Notes: generated by a model from the sequence alone, not told the origin. Counted from the first letter of the stretch, positions 23,550 through 32,588 are shown. The stretch is 64,000 nucleotides of DNA from JASGCL01 sp965262775 (GCA_965262775.1 CBDHFT010000001.1:372001-436000), one strand, 5' to 3'. Numbers and translations are program-made.

Positions 23550-23609
23550 ATTTATACATTTGTTTTTTATGTATAACCCCGCCGAAATCACGGTTAAAAT
23601 AAAAAATGG

Positions 23610-23639
23610 TTGACATTTTTGTTTTGTTCTTGTTATTAT
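23610..23639 (+). promoter_or_regulatory. Promoter of the phage plus arm
   Basis: TTGACA (23610-23615), a spacer containing TTTTGTTCT, and TTATTA/TATTAT (23633-23639). The layout is nearly identical to the capsid promoter at 14364-14392. Confidence 0.8.
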
Positions 23640-23640
23640 A

Positions 23641-23655
23641 GAACAAATAAAGAAC
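23641..23655 (+). promoter_or_regulatory. LexA (SOS) box of the phage plus arm
   Basis: GAAC-AAATAAA-GAAC, a perfect alphaproteobacterial LexA box, directly behind the -10 element. The first GAAC also forms an inverted repeat with TTGTTCT in the promoter spacer (23624-23646). Confidence 0.83.
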
Positions 23656-23749
23656 AAAATAGCAACAAAATATCACCCTTAAACTTACCTTAATACAAAC
23701 CTTACCTCAACCAATTTACAAAAAACCCCATCATTACTTTGATAAAAAT

Positions 23750-25519
23750 ATGAAAAAAAATACTTCTATTGCGAAAGAACCCACACCCACCCACCCCATT
23801 TTTAACAATCCCCCGCTGGATACTGCCCCCGATTATGTTGATAAAATGGGGCAGTATCAAGAAGAGCCCATCAACGATAATCCAAACCCCGCCTCGCTAA
23901 CGGCCGAATTGGCAGCAATAGAAAAACGTTATCAGCTTGCTTTGCAACAACGCCAAGAATGGATGGAATGGTGGCGCGAATGTTATCAATATGCCTTGCC
24001 CCAATATGATAAGGCCGATGGTTTTGCCAAACAGCCAAGTGTTATTTACGATTCCACCGCGGTTTTGGCGGTGGAGCAATTGGCGTCAAACCTGGTGCAT
24101 GATTTGTTGCCAAATTCAAAAGGGGGAAAAACATCGTGGTTTGATATGTCGGCGGTTGATGGCGCGCAACATGTGAATGAATTGTTAGCGGCGATAAGCC
24201 ATGACATTAGCCAGCAATTACAACAGGGTGATTTTTATTTAGAAGTTCATCAAGCCATGCTGGACCTTGTGGTGGCGGGCACGGGGGTTTTGGCCGTGGA
24301 AAAAAATAATGCTGGGGGAATCAATTTTCGCGCCTTGCCCCTTACATCGATTGTTTTAGAAGAAAAGGCCGACAACCATCACGGTGGCGCGGTTTTTAAA
24401 CAATCCCGCTTGCCGTGGGATAAGATAGAAAATCTGTTGCTCGCCAACAATGATGGCGACAGCACCATCACCGCCAAGCAATTAAAAAAATTGCAGGTCG
24501 ACGATGAAGGTATGGTAGCCGTGGTCGAAGCCCTCCTTCCCAATGGCAACCCTTCATCGCCAGAAGAACATGGCGCGGTGGATTATATGTTGTTTGCGCC
24601 AGGTAGCGATGACGATGCCCCCAACGCAGTAAGCGGGCAATTGGCAAGCCACGGCGAGTCGGCGGGAAGCCAAGGCGCGTTGCTCATCAGCCAAGGGCGA
24701 TTCCGCCAAATGCCCCTGTTGGTTTTTCGTTTTACGAAAGCGCCAGGCGAAAATTATGGTCGGTCGCCCGTGATGCGCGCCCTGCCCGATATTATTACTG
24801 CCAACCAAGTGGTGGAGCTGATTTTGAAAAATGCTTCGCTGAATGTTTCGGGCATATGGTTGGTCGATGATGATGGCGTTATCAATGTTAATAATTTAAA
24901 GCTGGAACCTGGCGCCATTATTCAAAAAGCGGTGGGGTCGCCCGGGCTTACGCCGCTGCGCACCGCGGGGCTAGATTTATCGCAAGTGGTGTTGGGGGAA
25001 TTGCGCCAAAATATTAAAAGAGCATTGTTAAGCGACACCATATTAAATAACAATGTTATCGGCACAGGCCTAGCCAGCAAAACCGCGACCGAGGTTCGGC
25101 AAATCAATGAAAGCCAAACCCGCGCCATGGCGGCAAGTTTTAGGCGATTGGAACATGAATTGCTGCAACCGCTTATCCAGCGTTTGTTGGGGTTGATGGT
25201 CGATGAAGGCCGCGCCCCGCGATGGGTGCTGGATAAAAAAATAGTGCGATTACAAATGTCATCGCCCATTGCGCGCCGCCAAGAAATGCAGGAAGCCGAG
25301 AATATGTTAAGCCTGTTACAAACGGCGGCGGCGGTTGGTTTGGACCTGACGCAATATGTCGACCGTGGCGAATTGGTAAAAAAATTATTTCATTATTTTC
25401 AATTGCCCTTGGCGGTGTCTTCACCCATGCCCGTTGATAATTTAAAAAATATTGCGGCGGTTGATGCCGCCCTAACCCCTCAAACCACCATCAACACCAA
25501 CCCAACCAAGAAAGCATAA
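23750..25519 (+). CDS. Phage portal (head-tail connector) protein, T7 gp8-like
   Basis: A 589-residue portal protein, in the size range of T7 gp8 (536). Portal proteins form the 12-subunit ring through which DNA enters the head. Family stretches are QRQEWMEWWRECYQYALPQ, YDSTAVLAVEQLASNLVHDLL, VVAGTGVLAVE, the FRFTKAPGENYGRSPVM segment typical of T7-like portals, and the helical ELRQNIKRALL, GLASKTATEVRQINE and FRRLEHELLQPLI run. The start is the ATG at 23750, which lacks a good ribosome site; an internal ATG near 23840 is possible. It is the first gene of the plus arm, about 95 bases after the LexA box. The frame is intact. Confidence 0.88.
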   Translation: MKKNTSIAKEPTPTHPIFNNPPLDTAPDYVDKMGQYQEEPINDNPNPASLTAELAAIEKRYQLALQQRQEWMEWWRECYQYALPQYDKADGFAKQPSVIYDSTAVLAVEQLASNLVHDLLPNSKGGKTSWFDMSAVDGAQHVNELLAAISHDISQQLQQGDFYLEVHQAMLDLVVAGTGVLAVEKNNAGGINFRALPLTSIVLEEKADNHHGGAVFKQSRLPWDKIENLLLANNDGDSTITAKQLKKLQVDDEGMVAVVEALLPNGNPSSPEEHGAVDYMLFAPGSDDDAPNAVSGQLASHGESAGSQGALLISQGRFRQMPLLVFRFTKAPGENYGRSPVMRALPDIITANQVVELILKNASLNVSGIWLVDDDGVINVNNLKLEPGAIIQKAVGSPGLTPLRTAGLDLSQVVLGELRQNIKRALLSDTILNNNVIGTGLASKTATEVRQINESQTRAMAASFRRLEHELLQPLIQRLLGLMVDEGRAPRWVLDKKIVRLQMSSPIARRQEMQEAENMLSLLQTAAAVGLDLTQYVDRGELVKKLFHYFQLPLAVSSPMPVDNLKNIAAVDAALTPQTTINTNPTKKA

Positions 25520-25523
25520 TATC

Positions 25524-26153
25524 ATGACTCAACAGGAAAAAAATAATATCGAACCTAATAATGAAAAAACCATCCTTACCTTGCGTAACAATTCACCCGA
25601 AGTGGCGCGACCAGAAAACCTGCCCGCGAAATTTTGGGACGAACAAAAAAAAACAGTGCGCTTGGATGAAATGGCGAAGTCTTATAAATTTTTAGAACAG
25701 CAACATAGCCGCCTGCAACAAGCTAATGAACAAGCAAACCTTCAGGCCAAAAATTTGGCAGAACAAAAAGCAGCAGCAGAAAAAGAACGCGACACCATGG
25801 CAGCCACGGCGCGCGAAGCCAATTTGTTTGGCGGCGATTGGCAAAGCCAAAAATCATCAACCGTGGCTTGGGCTGAAAATATATTTGGTAAAAAAATTGC
25901 CGCCGAATTAACCGCCACCGCCGAAGGGGTCAACGCCTTGCAATGGCTACGCCGCGGTATGGCCGAACCCCATTTGTTGCCAAGCACTGGCGCGGGTAAT
26001 GGCGGCAACCCCAACCTTGATGAGGCGGCCTTGCGGCGGTTGATGAAACGCCCCAGTTATTGGCGCGACAAAAAACCCGACGTTTTACAAAAAGTTGAAA
26101 AAGGTTTCGACAGACTTTATGGCACCACCGCCAACCCGCGAAGAAAAATATAA
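25524..26153 (+). CDS. Phage capsid assembly (scaffold) protein, T7 gp9-like
   Basis: A 209-residue protein starting four bases after the portal gene. PENLPAKFWDEQKKTVRLDE, followed by MAKSYKFLEQ, is the typical opening of podoviral capsid-assembly scaffolds, which template the procapsid and then leave. A long coiled coil follows (about residues 55-95). The C-terminus, RPSYWRDKKPDVLQKVEKGF, then DRLYG, is where such scaffolds dock on the capsid protein, and the same element ends the next gene. Position between portal and (ancestrally) capsid matches T7 gene 9. Confidence 0.85.
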   Translation: MTQQEKNNIEPNNEKTILTLRNNSPEVARPENLPAKFWDEQKKTVRLDEMAKSYKFLEQQHSRLQQANEQANLQAKNLAEQKAAAEKERDTMAATAREANLFGGDWQSQKSSTVAWAENIFGKKIAAELTATAEGVNALQWLRRGMAEPHLLPSTGAGNGGNPNLDEAALRRLMKRPSYWRDKKPDVLQKVEKGFDRLYGTTANPRRKI

Positions 26154-26211
26154 ACAATGATTATAAAAAACCAAAACCCACCAACCACCATAACAAGAAA
26201 GGAAACATAAC

Positions 26212-26850
26212 ATGACCAACCCTTCCGCTAACCCCGCTTCCAACGCTTCATCATCGCCGTCAAACCTAGCAAATAACCCGAGCCCCGTTTTGGCGATGGC
26301 GTCGACAGGCGGAAAAAAATCATCGCCGCCCTTACCAACCGACCAACAACGTTTGGCAAGCCTGGCCCAGGCGGTGCAAAATCACCCCGTCACCGCGGTG
26401 GCGGCGGCATTAAGCCGATTGAGCGACAAAGAATTGGCCGAATTGGGCAAAACCATCACGCCACAGGTTGCGCAATTATATGAAAAAGCATTTGGCCCCG
26501 CCATTTTGCATGTTTTGTCGCCCCTTACCCATGGCGACGACGGTGCCAACAATGCGGCGCCATCATCCACCCCCGAAGATATTGTAAAAAATAATCAAAC
26601 GGCGGCGGACAATAATGGCGCAGAAGTTGGTGATAACCAGCCCGAACAGCCTGACAATAACCTTGCCACGCATGATGGTGAAGACAATCATACCAGCAAT
26701 AAGCAGACCAACAATGGCATGACCGCCGAGGAAATTGCCAGTTTGGAGCAAGAAATAAGAACCCTGATGCGCGACCCGCGTTATTGGCGCGACCATGAAC
26801 CAGCCCAAATGGCGAAGGTAGCCCAAGCCTTTGACAAATTATATGGTTAG
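26212..26850 (+). CDS. Second protein with the scaffold's C-terminal motif
   Basis: A 212-residue protein with a good AAGGAAAC ribosome site. The first 60 residues are Ser/Pro/Asn-rich and probably disordered. A helical block (about residues 45-105, LASLAQAVQNHPVTAVAAAL and onwards) and an Asn/Asp-rich linker follow. The last 27 residues (RDPRYWRDHEPAQMAKVAQA, then FDKLYG) match the C-terminus of the scaffold at every hallmark position. It is therefore likely to bind the capsid shell from inside, as an accessory scaffold, decoration or cargo protein. It ends the plus arm and is followed by a strong terminator. No other homology is recognised. Confidence 0.65.
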   Translation: MTNPSANPASNASSSPSNLANNPSPVLAMASTGGKKSSPPLPTDQQRLASLAQAVQNHPVTAVAAALSRLSDKELAELGKTITPQVAQLYEKAFGPAILHVLSPLTHGDDGANNAAPSSTPEDIVKNNQTAADNNGAEVGDNQPEQPDNNLATHDGEDNHTSNKQTNNGMTAEEIASLEQEIRTLMRDPRYWRDHEPAQMAKVAQAFDKLYG

Positions 26851-26874
26851 ATAATAGGCTTTATCCTCATCAAC

Positions 26875-26926
26875 AAATCCCCCATTCTTGTCGCAAAACC
26901 ACAAGGGTGGGGGATTTGGTTTTTTA
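26875..26926 (+). terminator. Rho-independent terminator of the phage plus arm
   Basis: Arms AAATCCCCCATTCTTG and CAAGGGTGGGGGATTT pair around a short loop, followed by a U-rich run. It lies 25 bases after the last gene and faces the convergent membrane-protein gene. Confidence 0.88.
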
Positions 26927-26933
26927 AGTCTCG

Positions 26934-28610
26934 CTATTTTTTCTTAGTGATTTTTCGCATGATAGTTTTCCAACCGCCATGTTCTAACCAATGAACGGCG
27001 GAAATAAAAAATTGCGCCCACAGGATAAGACTGGCGATGCTGGCAACAAAAAGATGTTTAATAAGTTCGGCCTGGCCATCGGCGGTGGAAACAAGAATGT
27101 CGCAAAATAAAATAGATGATATGAGGAAGGCAAAGCGGCGATTAAAAGAAAAATCACGGGTCGAAAAATGAAATGGCCGCCACAACATTATCAAGCCTGC
27201 CAAAAAACTGGCTATGATATAACCCGCGCCATGCAGGGCACTGCTCAAAGCGGGCAACAACATCAAATAAAATGCTGGGTAATTATTTTTGGTTACGCCC
27301 AATTTGCTCTCTGTATCGTGGTTGGCTGTTAATCCATAAATCATTCCTAAACCCCACTGCTCCAATTGCGGCCTGGTTGCCAATTCTTCGCCCCAATGAT
27401 GATATATCATATAGAAAATACCGACGTGACTGGCGTTATCAAATAAAAATTTTAAGTAGCCCAAAGGTTCGGCCAAAACCACCTTCATGGCTAAGCGATA
27501 TCCAAATATATCGCGCGGCAACTTATCATAACACCATGAACCACCATCGCCGCGAGCACGTGGCAAATCAAATTTTTCCATGGTTGCTTGGGGGGATGTC
27601 GCAAAATGCAACGTGCCCTGATATGTCATGTGACAAGCGTTGATAGGTTTCCAAGCATCGGCATATTCATTTTTATTTTTGTTGATAATAAAGAAAATAA
27701 GGGTTAGCGCAACGAAGCCACCAAGAAATATCTTAACGGGTTTGGTTAGGTTGATGATAGAACGCGGAGCAACGCGCCTAGAAAATAAATACTCACCGAA
27801 TAAAATGGCAAATAGGGGGGCAATAATGACAAAATAAATATATTGCATTTTACCAAATGATACCAGCAACAGCAGAAAAAGTAGCAAGACTACCAAGATG
27901 TTGCGCCAGTTTTTTTCCACGATATCTTTATAATTTTTATTACCGATGGCGGCGGCGTAGAAAGCAAATAGACCCATCATGGTTATAATGCCCAAGGGTT
28001 CGGCGTAAAATGTATTGTAGAAACCCGTTATGTTGGCAGCGGTTAATATTAAAAAAGAAAACACCAACACCGCGGAATTGGTAAGAGGAGCAGATTCGCG
28101 AGTATGCGGCGATAGAGATATTTTCTTCCGCAATAAAAAAATACAAGCAAAGAATAACCCATGGATAATAAAAAGCGGCAAAGAAAATATTTTTAAATTG
28201 ATGACATAGGGACTGTATAATATTTTGTTTAAGGCAATGCCCAATGTCCAAAATGCCCGCATGGTGGTGAATGTATAACGGCCAGAGGCAAATGAATTTA
28301 ATATTTCCACATCCAAATTTGGCGTCCAATAAAAATAAGGTTGGGTATTAAACCTTATCATAAACGGAAAAAGTTTTATTTCTTCAAACCACCAATCCGT
28401 TGGTTCTTGGGGTAATTCAATGGGCTTGACAATCGCGGTGTTCGTGCCAAGCGGGTGAATATAGCGATGTGAATCAGAATTATCAGCAACGCCAAATTCA
28501 CGATTGATAACAAAAATAAGAAACAGCCCCAAGATTAGCAATAGCCAATATAACCTAGTTTGATTTATGGCAATAAGCTTGCTCCCAAATTTTAATTTTT
28601 GTTTTGCCAT
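26934..28610 (-). CDS. Polytopic membrane protein, GT-C-like, unknown function
   Basis: A 558-residue integral membrane protein with about ten hydrophobic segments and a long extracytoplasmic loop after the first (about residues 35-130), which contains DNSDSHRYIH and many aromatic residues. A second large soluble loop lies about 300-420. This layout resembles GT-C glycosyltransferases and related glycan-processing proteins, but I see no clear family motif. The start is an ATG at 28610. It is convergent with the phage plus arm. No neighbouring glycan genes help. Confidence 0.55.
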   Translation of the reverse strand: MAKQKLKFGSKLIAINQTRLYWLLLILGLFLIFVINREFGVADNSDSHRYIHPLGTNTAIVKPIELPQEPTDWWFEEIKLFPFMIRFNTQPYFYWTPNLDVEILNSFASGRYTFTTMRAFWTLGIALNKILYSPYVINLKIFSLPLFIIHGLFFACIFLLRKKISLSPHTRESAPLTNSAVLVFSFLILTAANITGFYNTFYAEPLGIITMMGLFAFYAAAIGNKNYKDIVEKNWRNILVVLLLFLLLLVSFGKMQYIYFVIIAPLFAILFGEYLFSRRVAPRSIINLTKPVKIFLGGFVALTLIFFIINKNKNEYADAWKPINACHMTYQGTLHFATSPQATMEKFDLPRARGDGGSWCYDKLPRDIFGYRLAMKVVLAEPLGYLKFLFDNASHVGIFYMIYHHWGEELATRPQLEQWGLGMIYGLTANHDTESKLGVTKNNYPAFYLMLLPALSSALHGAGYIIASFLAGLIMLWRPFHFSTRDFSFNRRFAFLISSILFCDILVSTADGQAELIKHLFVASIASLILWAQFFISAVHWLEHGGWKTIMRKITKKK

Positions 28611-28747
28611 TTTTATTTTTGAAATTGACTATAAGATAATGCAATATATGACACAATTAAAAAAATATTTATTATGGGTTAGGGATTAGCAGGGGCATTG
28701 AAGCAAAATGAATTTGTTGAGCAAGATTTTGTCAATGATGTCGATAA

Positions 28748-29386
28748 TTAAAATTTGAAAGCAAAGTTGACGCCGAGGCCGCCCCCGTCATAAGTAACGG
28801 GCAGGAAGAAAATATCGGGGCGGCGTTGTAATTTTTCTTCGTCCTTTAATGGCGTGACAAAAAGATAGGCAAATAATAGCGACAGGGCGGTTGCGCCCAA
28901 TGTGTCGGTAATAAAATGATTGCGCCCCGCCACGCGCGAGTAGGCGGTGAAAACCCCCAACCCCCAAAATGGTATGGATTCTAAAAAACCGTAACGCACG
29001 GTAACAAACGCCGCGGGCCCCATGGTCGCCGCGGTATGGCCCGATGGAAAAGATTGGAAGTCGGCCCCCCCGTTGGGCCGTTGGCGCATGGTTGCGCCTT
29101 TTAATATAAACATCGAACCTAAGGTGCCAGCCATGGTTGCCGTCCCTTGCCATAAACCTTCATAATCCCAATGGAGTGCGATAAGCCCATACATCAGGGC
29201 GGGCGAAACATATTGCAAGGCATCGCCAACCTTCACCACTGCACCAATCGTGGATGGGTTTTGATTGGTGATGAAGGCGGGGGAATCAACCTCCTGCCAA
29301 TTGAATGCTTTGCTAGTTTGCGCGCCGCATAATGCAACCACCGTCAGCAAGACGATAAAAAAACGTAAGATTTTTTTGCTTATCAT
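28748..29386 (-). CDS. PAP2-family (type 2 phosphatidic acid phosphatase) membrane phosphatase
   Basis: A 212-residue protein with an N-terminal signal/anchor (residues about 8-24) and the complete three-part PAP2 active site: KGATMRQRP (residues 96-104), PSGH (114-117) and SRVAGRNHFITD (150-161). Such enzymes remove phosphates from lipid phosphates or undecaprenyl pyrophosphate at the periplasmic face. The C-terminus ends in a short hydrophobic strand (LGVNFAFKF), which is unusual and resembles an outer-membrane-barrel end signal. The substrate is not predictable from sequence. Confidence 0.88.
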   Translation of the reverse strand: MISKKILRFFIVLLTVVALCGAQTSKAFNWQEVDSPAFITNQNPSTIGAVVKVGDALQYVSPALMYGLIALHWDYEGLWQGTATMAGTLGSMFILKGATMRQRPNGGADFQSFPSGHTAATMGPAAFVTVRYGFLESIPFWGLGVFTAYSRVAGRNHFITDTLGATALSLLFAYLFVTPLKDEEKLQRRPDIFFLPVTYDGGGLGVNFAFKF

Positions 29387-29617
29387 GTTATGGGTGTTTT
29401 TAACGTGGGACTATATGTTGTTGAATGGGGCGAAGGACGAATGGTAACAGCCGATGGTTGGTGTGTAGAAAAGGCAAGCGGGTAGTAAGAAATTTATAAC
29501 AAATGGGTTTTTTATTCCTATCACTGGTTTTTATGAAAAACAATCAGCTTTATTTCTGGTTTATTTCTGCTTTATTTCTGGACATAAACCTATTATCAAA
29601 AAACGGCATATAGAATC

Positions 29618-30811
29618 ATGGCAAGCAAGCAAAAGCAAATAACAATTCTGGGGGCAACGGGCACCATTGGCCAAAATACCCTGGCGGTGATTGACCAGCA
29701 TGGCGATAAATTCGCCCTGCATGGTTTGACCGCCCATCGCGATGCCGCGGGCTTGGCAAGGTTGGCAGAAAAATACAAACCCCAGATCTTGGCCCTGGGC
29801 GACGACGGGGCCGAAACCCGTCAAGCCTGGCAAGCGGAAGTAACGCGCAATAAAAACCTAAGCACCATACCCATGGGTTGGGGCGCGGGTGCCCTAGAGC
29901 AAATCGCGGCCAGCAAGGTCGACATGGTGGTGGTGGGGATTGTCGGCATGGCGGCGTTGGCACCCATTTGGCATGGGTTGCGGGCGGGCAATTCTATCGC
30001 CCTTGCCAACAAAGAAGCCATTGTTGCGGCGGGGCATTTGCTGTTGCCATTGTATAAAAAAAATATCATCCCCATCGATTCAGAACATAATGCTATTTTT
30101 CAATGTTTGTTGGGGCAAGACATGGCGGCGGTGGCGAAGGTTATTTTAACCGCCTCGGGCGGGCCATTTTTGCATCGCGATAAAAAAACTTTTGCTAGCA
30201 TCACCCCCGCGGAGGCCATCGCCCACCCGCGCTGGCAAATGGGTAAAAAAATATCGGTCGATTCGGCGACCATGTTTAACAAGGCCTTAGAAATGATAGA
30301 GGCCGCTTACCTTTTTGACCTGCCCCCTGAAAAAATTGATGTCGTCATGCACCCCGAATCCCTGGTGCATTCTTTTGTTTTGTTTAACGACGGCGGGCAT
30401 TTGGCGCAAATGGCATTGCCCGATATGAAAATTCCTATCAGCTTCGCCCTTGGCTACCCCGAGCGTTTATCTTTGGCGGGGTTGCAGCCCGCGCAAAATT
30501 ATTGGCAAGCCACGAACAGTTGGCATTTTTTGCCGCCCGATGAAGAAAAATTTTACGCCCTCGCCCTGGCGCGTCGTGCCTTACAAACCGCGGGCACCGC
30601 ACCGTTGATATTAAACAGCAGTAACGAAACCTTGGTAGAAAAATTTTTGGCGGGCATGATACCCTTCACAGCTATTGAAAAGGGGGTCGAAGCTATGCTA
30701 CAAACAATTACCTTGCCCTTAGCCACCAGCATCGACGAAGTGGTGGACCAAGATATCATGGTAAAAAAACAAACGATGGCATGGATAAAAAAAGTTGGGA
30801 TGAGCAATTAA
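29618..30811 (+). CDS. dxr: 1-deoxy-D-xylulose 5-phosphate reductoisomerase
   Basis: A 397-residue enzyme of the MEP isoprenoid pathway, making 2-C-methyl-D-erythritol 4-phosphate with NADPH. Signatures in order are the nucleotide-binding ILGATGTIGQNTL, ALANKEAIVAAG, PIDSEHNAIFQCL (metal-binding Asp and Glu), TASGGPF, HPRWQMGKKISVDSATMFNK, and HPESLVHSFV. The length is normal. The ATG at 29618 follows a 230-base gap. rseP follows 39 bases downstream, the usual alphaproteobacterial order (dxr-rseP), although bamA does not follow here. Confidence 0.97.
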   Translation: MASKQKQITILGATGTIGQNTLAVIDQHGDKFALHGLTAHRDAAGLARLAEKYKPQILALGDDGAETRQAWQAEVTRNKNLSTIPMGWGAGALEQIAASKVDMVVVGIVGMAALAPIWHGLRAGNSIALANKEAIVAAGHLLLPLYKKNIIPIDSEHNAIFQCLLGQDMAAVAKVILTASGGPFLHRDKKTFASITPAEAIAHPRWQMGKKISVDSATMFNKALEMIEAAYLFDLPPEKIDVVMHPESLVHSFVLFNDGGHLAQMALPDMKIPISFALGYPERLSLAGLQPAQNYWQATNSWHFLPPDEEKFYALALARRALQTAGTAPLILNSSNETLVEKFLAGMIPFTAIEKGVEAMLQTITLPLATSIDEVVDQDIMVKKQTMAWIKKVGMSN

Positions 30812-30850
30812 CCCCGCAACAAAAAATGAAAAAAACAGAAGGATAAAAAA

Positions 30851-32002
30851 ATGTTTGATAAATTGATTCAAGGATTAGGAATTGGTAATTTCTTTTTGGT
30901 GCTGACCCTGTTGGTTTTTGTTCACGAATTGGGACATTATGCGGTGGCGCGTTTTTGCAGTGTTAAGGTGCTAGCTTTTTCTATTGGGTTTGGTCCCAAA
31001 ATATTTGGTTTTTTTGACAGGGCGGGCACCGAATGGAAATTATCCTGGCTGCCGCTGGGTGGGTTTGTAAAAATGTTGGGCGAAATGTTGCCCGTACCGC
31101 GTGAAAAACAACGGCAACTTGACTCGACCATCAATCGCGCCGACCTGCCCTTTGCTTTTCATAAAAAGGCAGTATGGCAAAGATTCCTTATCGTTGCCGC
31201 GGGCCCCATGGCCAATTTTTTATTTGCCTTTGTGTTGTTGACCATCATGGCGTTTTCTTTTGGTATTGTCACGCCGCAAACCCCTGTCGTTGCTAACAAG
31301 GCTGCGACCGAATTTGTAACGGTGGGACAGGTGATAAATAATTCCGCCGCCGAATTTGCAGGGTTAAAAGCGGGCGATAAGATTGTGATGATGAATAAAA
31401 AAATAGTGAAAGCCCCCGAAGATATTTTGCATTTTATGGAAGCCAGCAACGGCGATAAAATAGCCATGACATTGTTGCGTGATGGCAAAAAAACTATCAT
31501 CACGGTGAAACCAAACCCCGCGGGGTCGAAAAACGGCAAAACAACTTATCGGCTTGGCATTTCTTTTCAATCATTGGGCCAGGGGATGATTTTACAAAAA
31601 ACGAATTTTTGGGGCGCGGTCAAACATGGTGCCTGGCAAACGGTGCATTTGACGGGCGAAACCATCGGCGGGTTAAAGAAAATATTCACGGGCCAAATTG
31701 GTCTGGATCAATTGGGTGGCCCCGTGATGATAGCCAAAATGTCGGGTGAGGTGGGTGCGGCGGGCGGCTATGCCTTCCTATCCTTCATGGTGATGTTATC
31801 ATTGAATTTGGCGATTATTAATTTGTTCCCCATTCCTGTGTTGGATGGTGGGCATTTGGTGTTGTTGACGATAGAACAAATTTTTCGCAAACCCGTGCCG
31901 CAAATATTGCAACAGGGCATGATGATGGCGGGCATGGTTTTCCTGGTATTATTGATGATTGCCGTCACCGCCAAAGATATTTGGCAATTGTTTGTGCAAT
32001 AA
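30851..32002 (+). CDS. rseP: Site-2 protease RseP (M50 metalloprotease)
   Basis: A 383-residue intramembrane zinc protease that cleaves anti-sigma factors and remnant signal peptides. The zinc motif FVHELGHYAVA lies at about residues 23-33; the GFVKMLGE segment follows. The mid-region PDZ domain (about 130-210) includes AEFAGLKAGDKIVMMN, and the third zinc ligand lies in NLFPIPVLDGGHL (about 318-330). Four membrane segments are expected. The single PDZ copy makes it shorter than E. coli RseP (450). A ribosome site AGAAGGA lies ahead of the ATG. It forms a unit with dxr. Confidence 0.95.
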   Translation: MFDKLIQGLGIGNFFLVLTLLVFVHELGHYAVARFCSVKVLAFSIGFGPKIFGFFDRAGTEWKLSWLPLGGFVKMLGEMLPVPREKQRQLDSTINRADLPFAFHKKAVWQRFLIVAAGPMANFLFAFVLLTIMAFSFGIVTPQTPVVANKAATEFVTVGQVINNSAAEFAGLKAGDKIVMMNKKIVKAPEDILHFMEASNGDKIAMTLLRDGKKTIITVKPNPAGSKNGKTTYRLGISFQSLGQGMILQKTNFWGAVKHGAWQTVHLTGETIGGLKKIFTGQIGLDQLGGPVMIAKMSGEVGAAGGYAFLSFMVMLSLNLAIINLFPIPVLDGGHLVLLTIEQIFRKPVPQILQQGMMMAGMVFLVLLMIAVTAKDIWQLFVQ

Positions 32003-32142
32003 TTTTGTTCGCTTGGCTTGGGGGCTTGACTCTTGGTTTGTTATCGGCTACGCGGAATAATAATATATATTTCAGCCCGAAGGGGGATGAAGCGAAGCAA
32101 TAACCACCAACGGGCAACAATAAAAAAATAAGGAAAAATAAC

Positions 32143-32514
32143 ATGGCGCGCATTACTGTCGAAGACTGCATTAAAAAAATAAACAACCGCTTTGAATTGG
32201 TGGTGTTGGCCTCGGCGCGCACCCGCGAGATTTGGAAGGGGAATGAAACCCAAGTTAAAAAAGACAATGATAAGCCGCCCATTATTGCGCTGCGCGAAAT
32301 TGCCGACACCGATGTCGATTTTGAAAAATTGCGCCAACAAATTATTACCGCCCTGCAACGGGTGACGGTGCGCGAAGAAATAAGCGACAAGGAAGTTCGT
32401 GAAGTCTTGGCGGAAGAATCAAACCGTGGCCTCAAGGACGATAAAGACATGGATGCGCTTGGCGATAGTTCGCAAATTTTTGAAGATGCCGACGTTAGCA
32501 AGTTGGAACATTAA
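32143..32514 (+). CDS. rpoZ: RNA polymerase omega subunit
   Basis: A 123-residue omega subunit. The N-terminus MARITVEDCIKKINNRFELV is diagnostic, followed by VLASARTREI and PIIALREIA, the segments that wrap the beta-prime C-terminus. The acidic C-terminal extension (DDKDMDALGDSS) is common in Alphaproteobacteria. It has an AAGGAAAA ribosome site. It lies about 140 bases after rseP and 75 bases before ppa. Confidence 0.95.
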   Translation: MARITVEDCIKKINNRFELVVLASARTREIWKGNETQVKKDNDKPPIIALREIADTDVDFEKLRQQIITALQRVTVREEISDKEVREVLAEESNRGLKDDKDMDALGDSSQIFEDADVSKLEH

Positions 32515-32588
32515 TATATTTTTTTAATATAAAAAAAAGCCTAGCTAAACGGCCAAAGATAAAAGCAATAACTTGAGAGAATAACATC

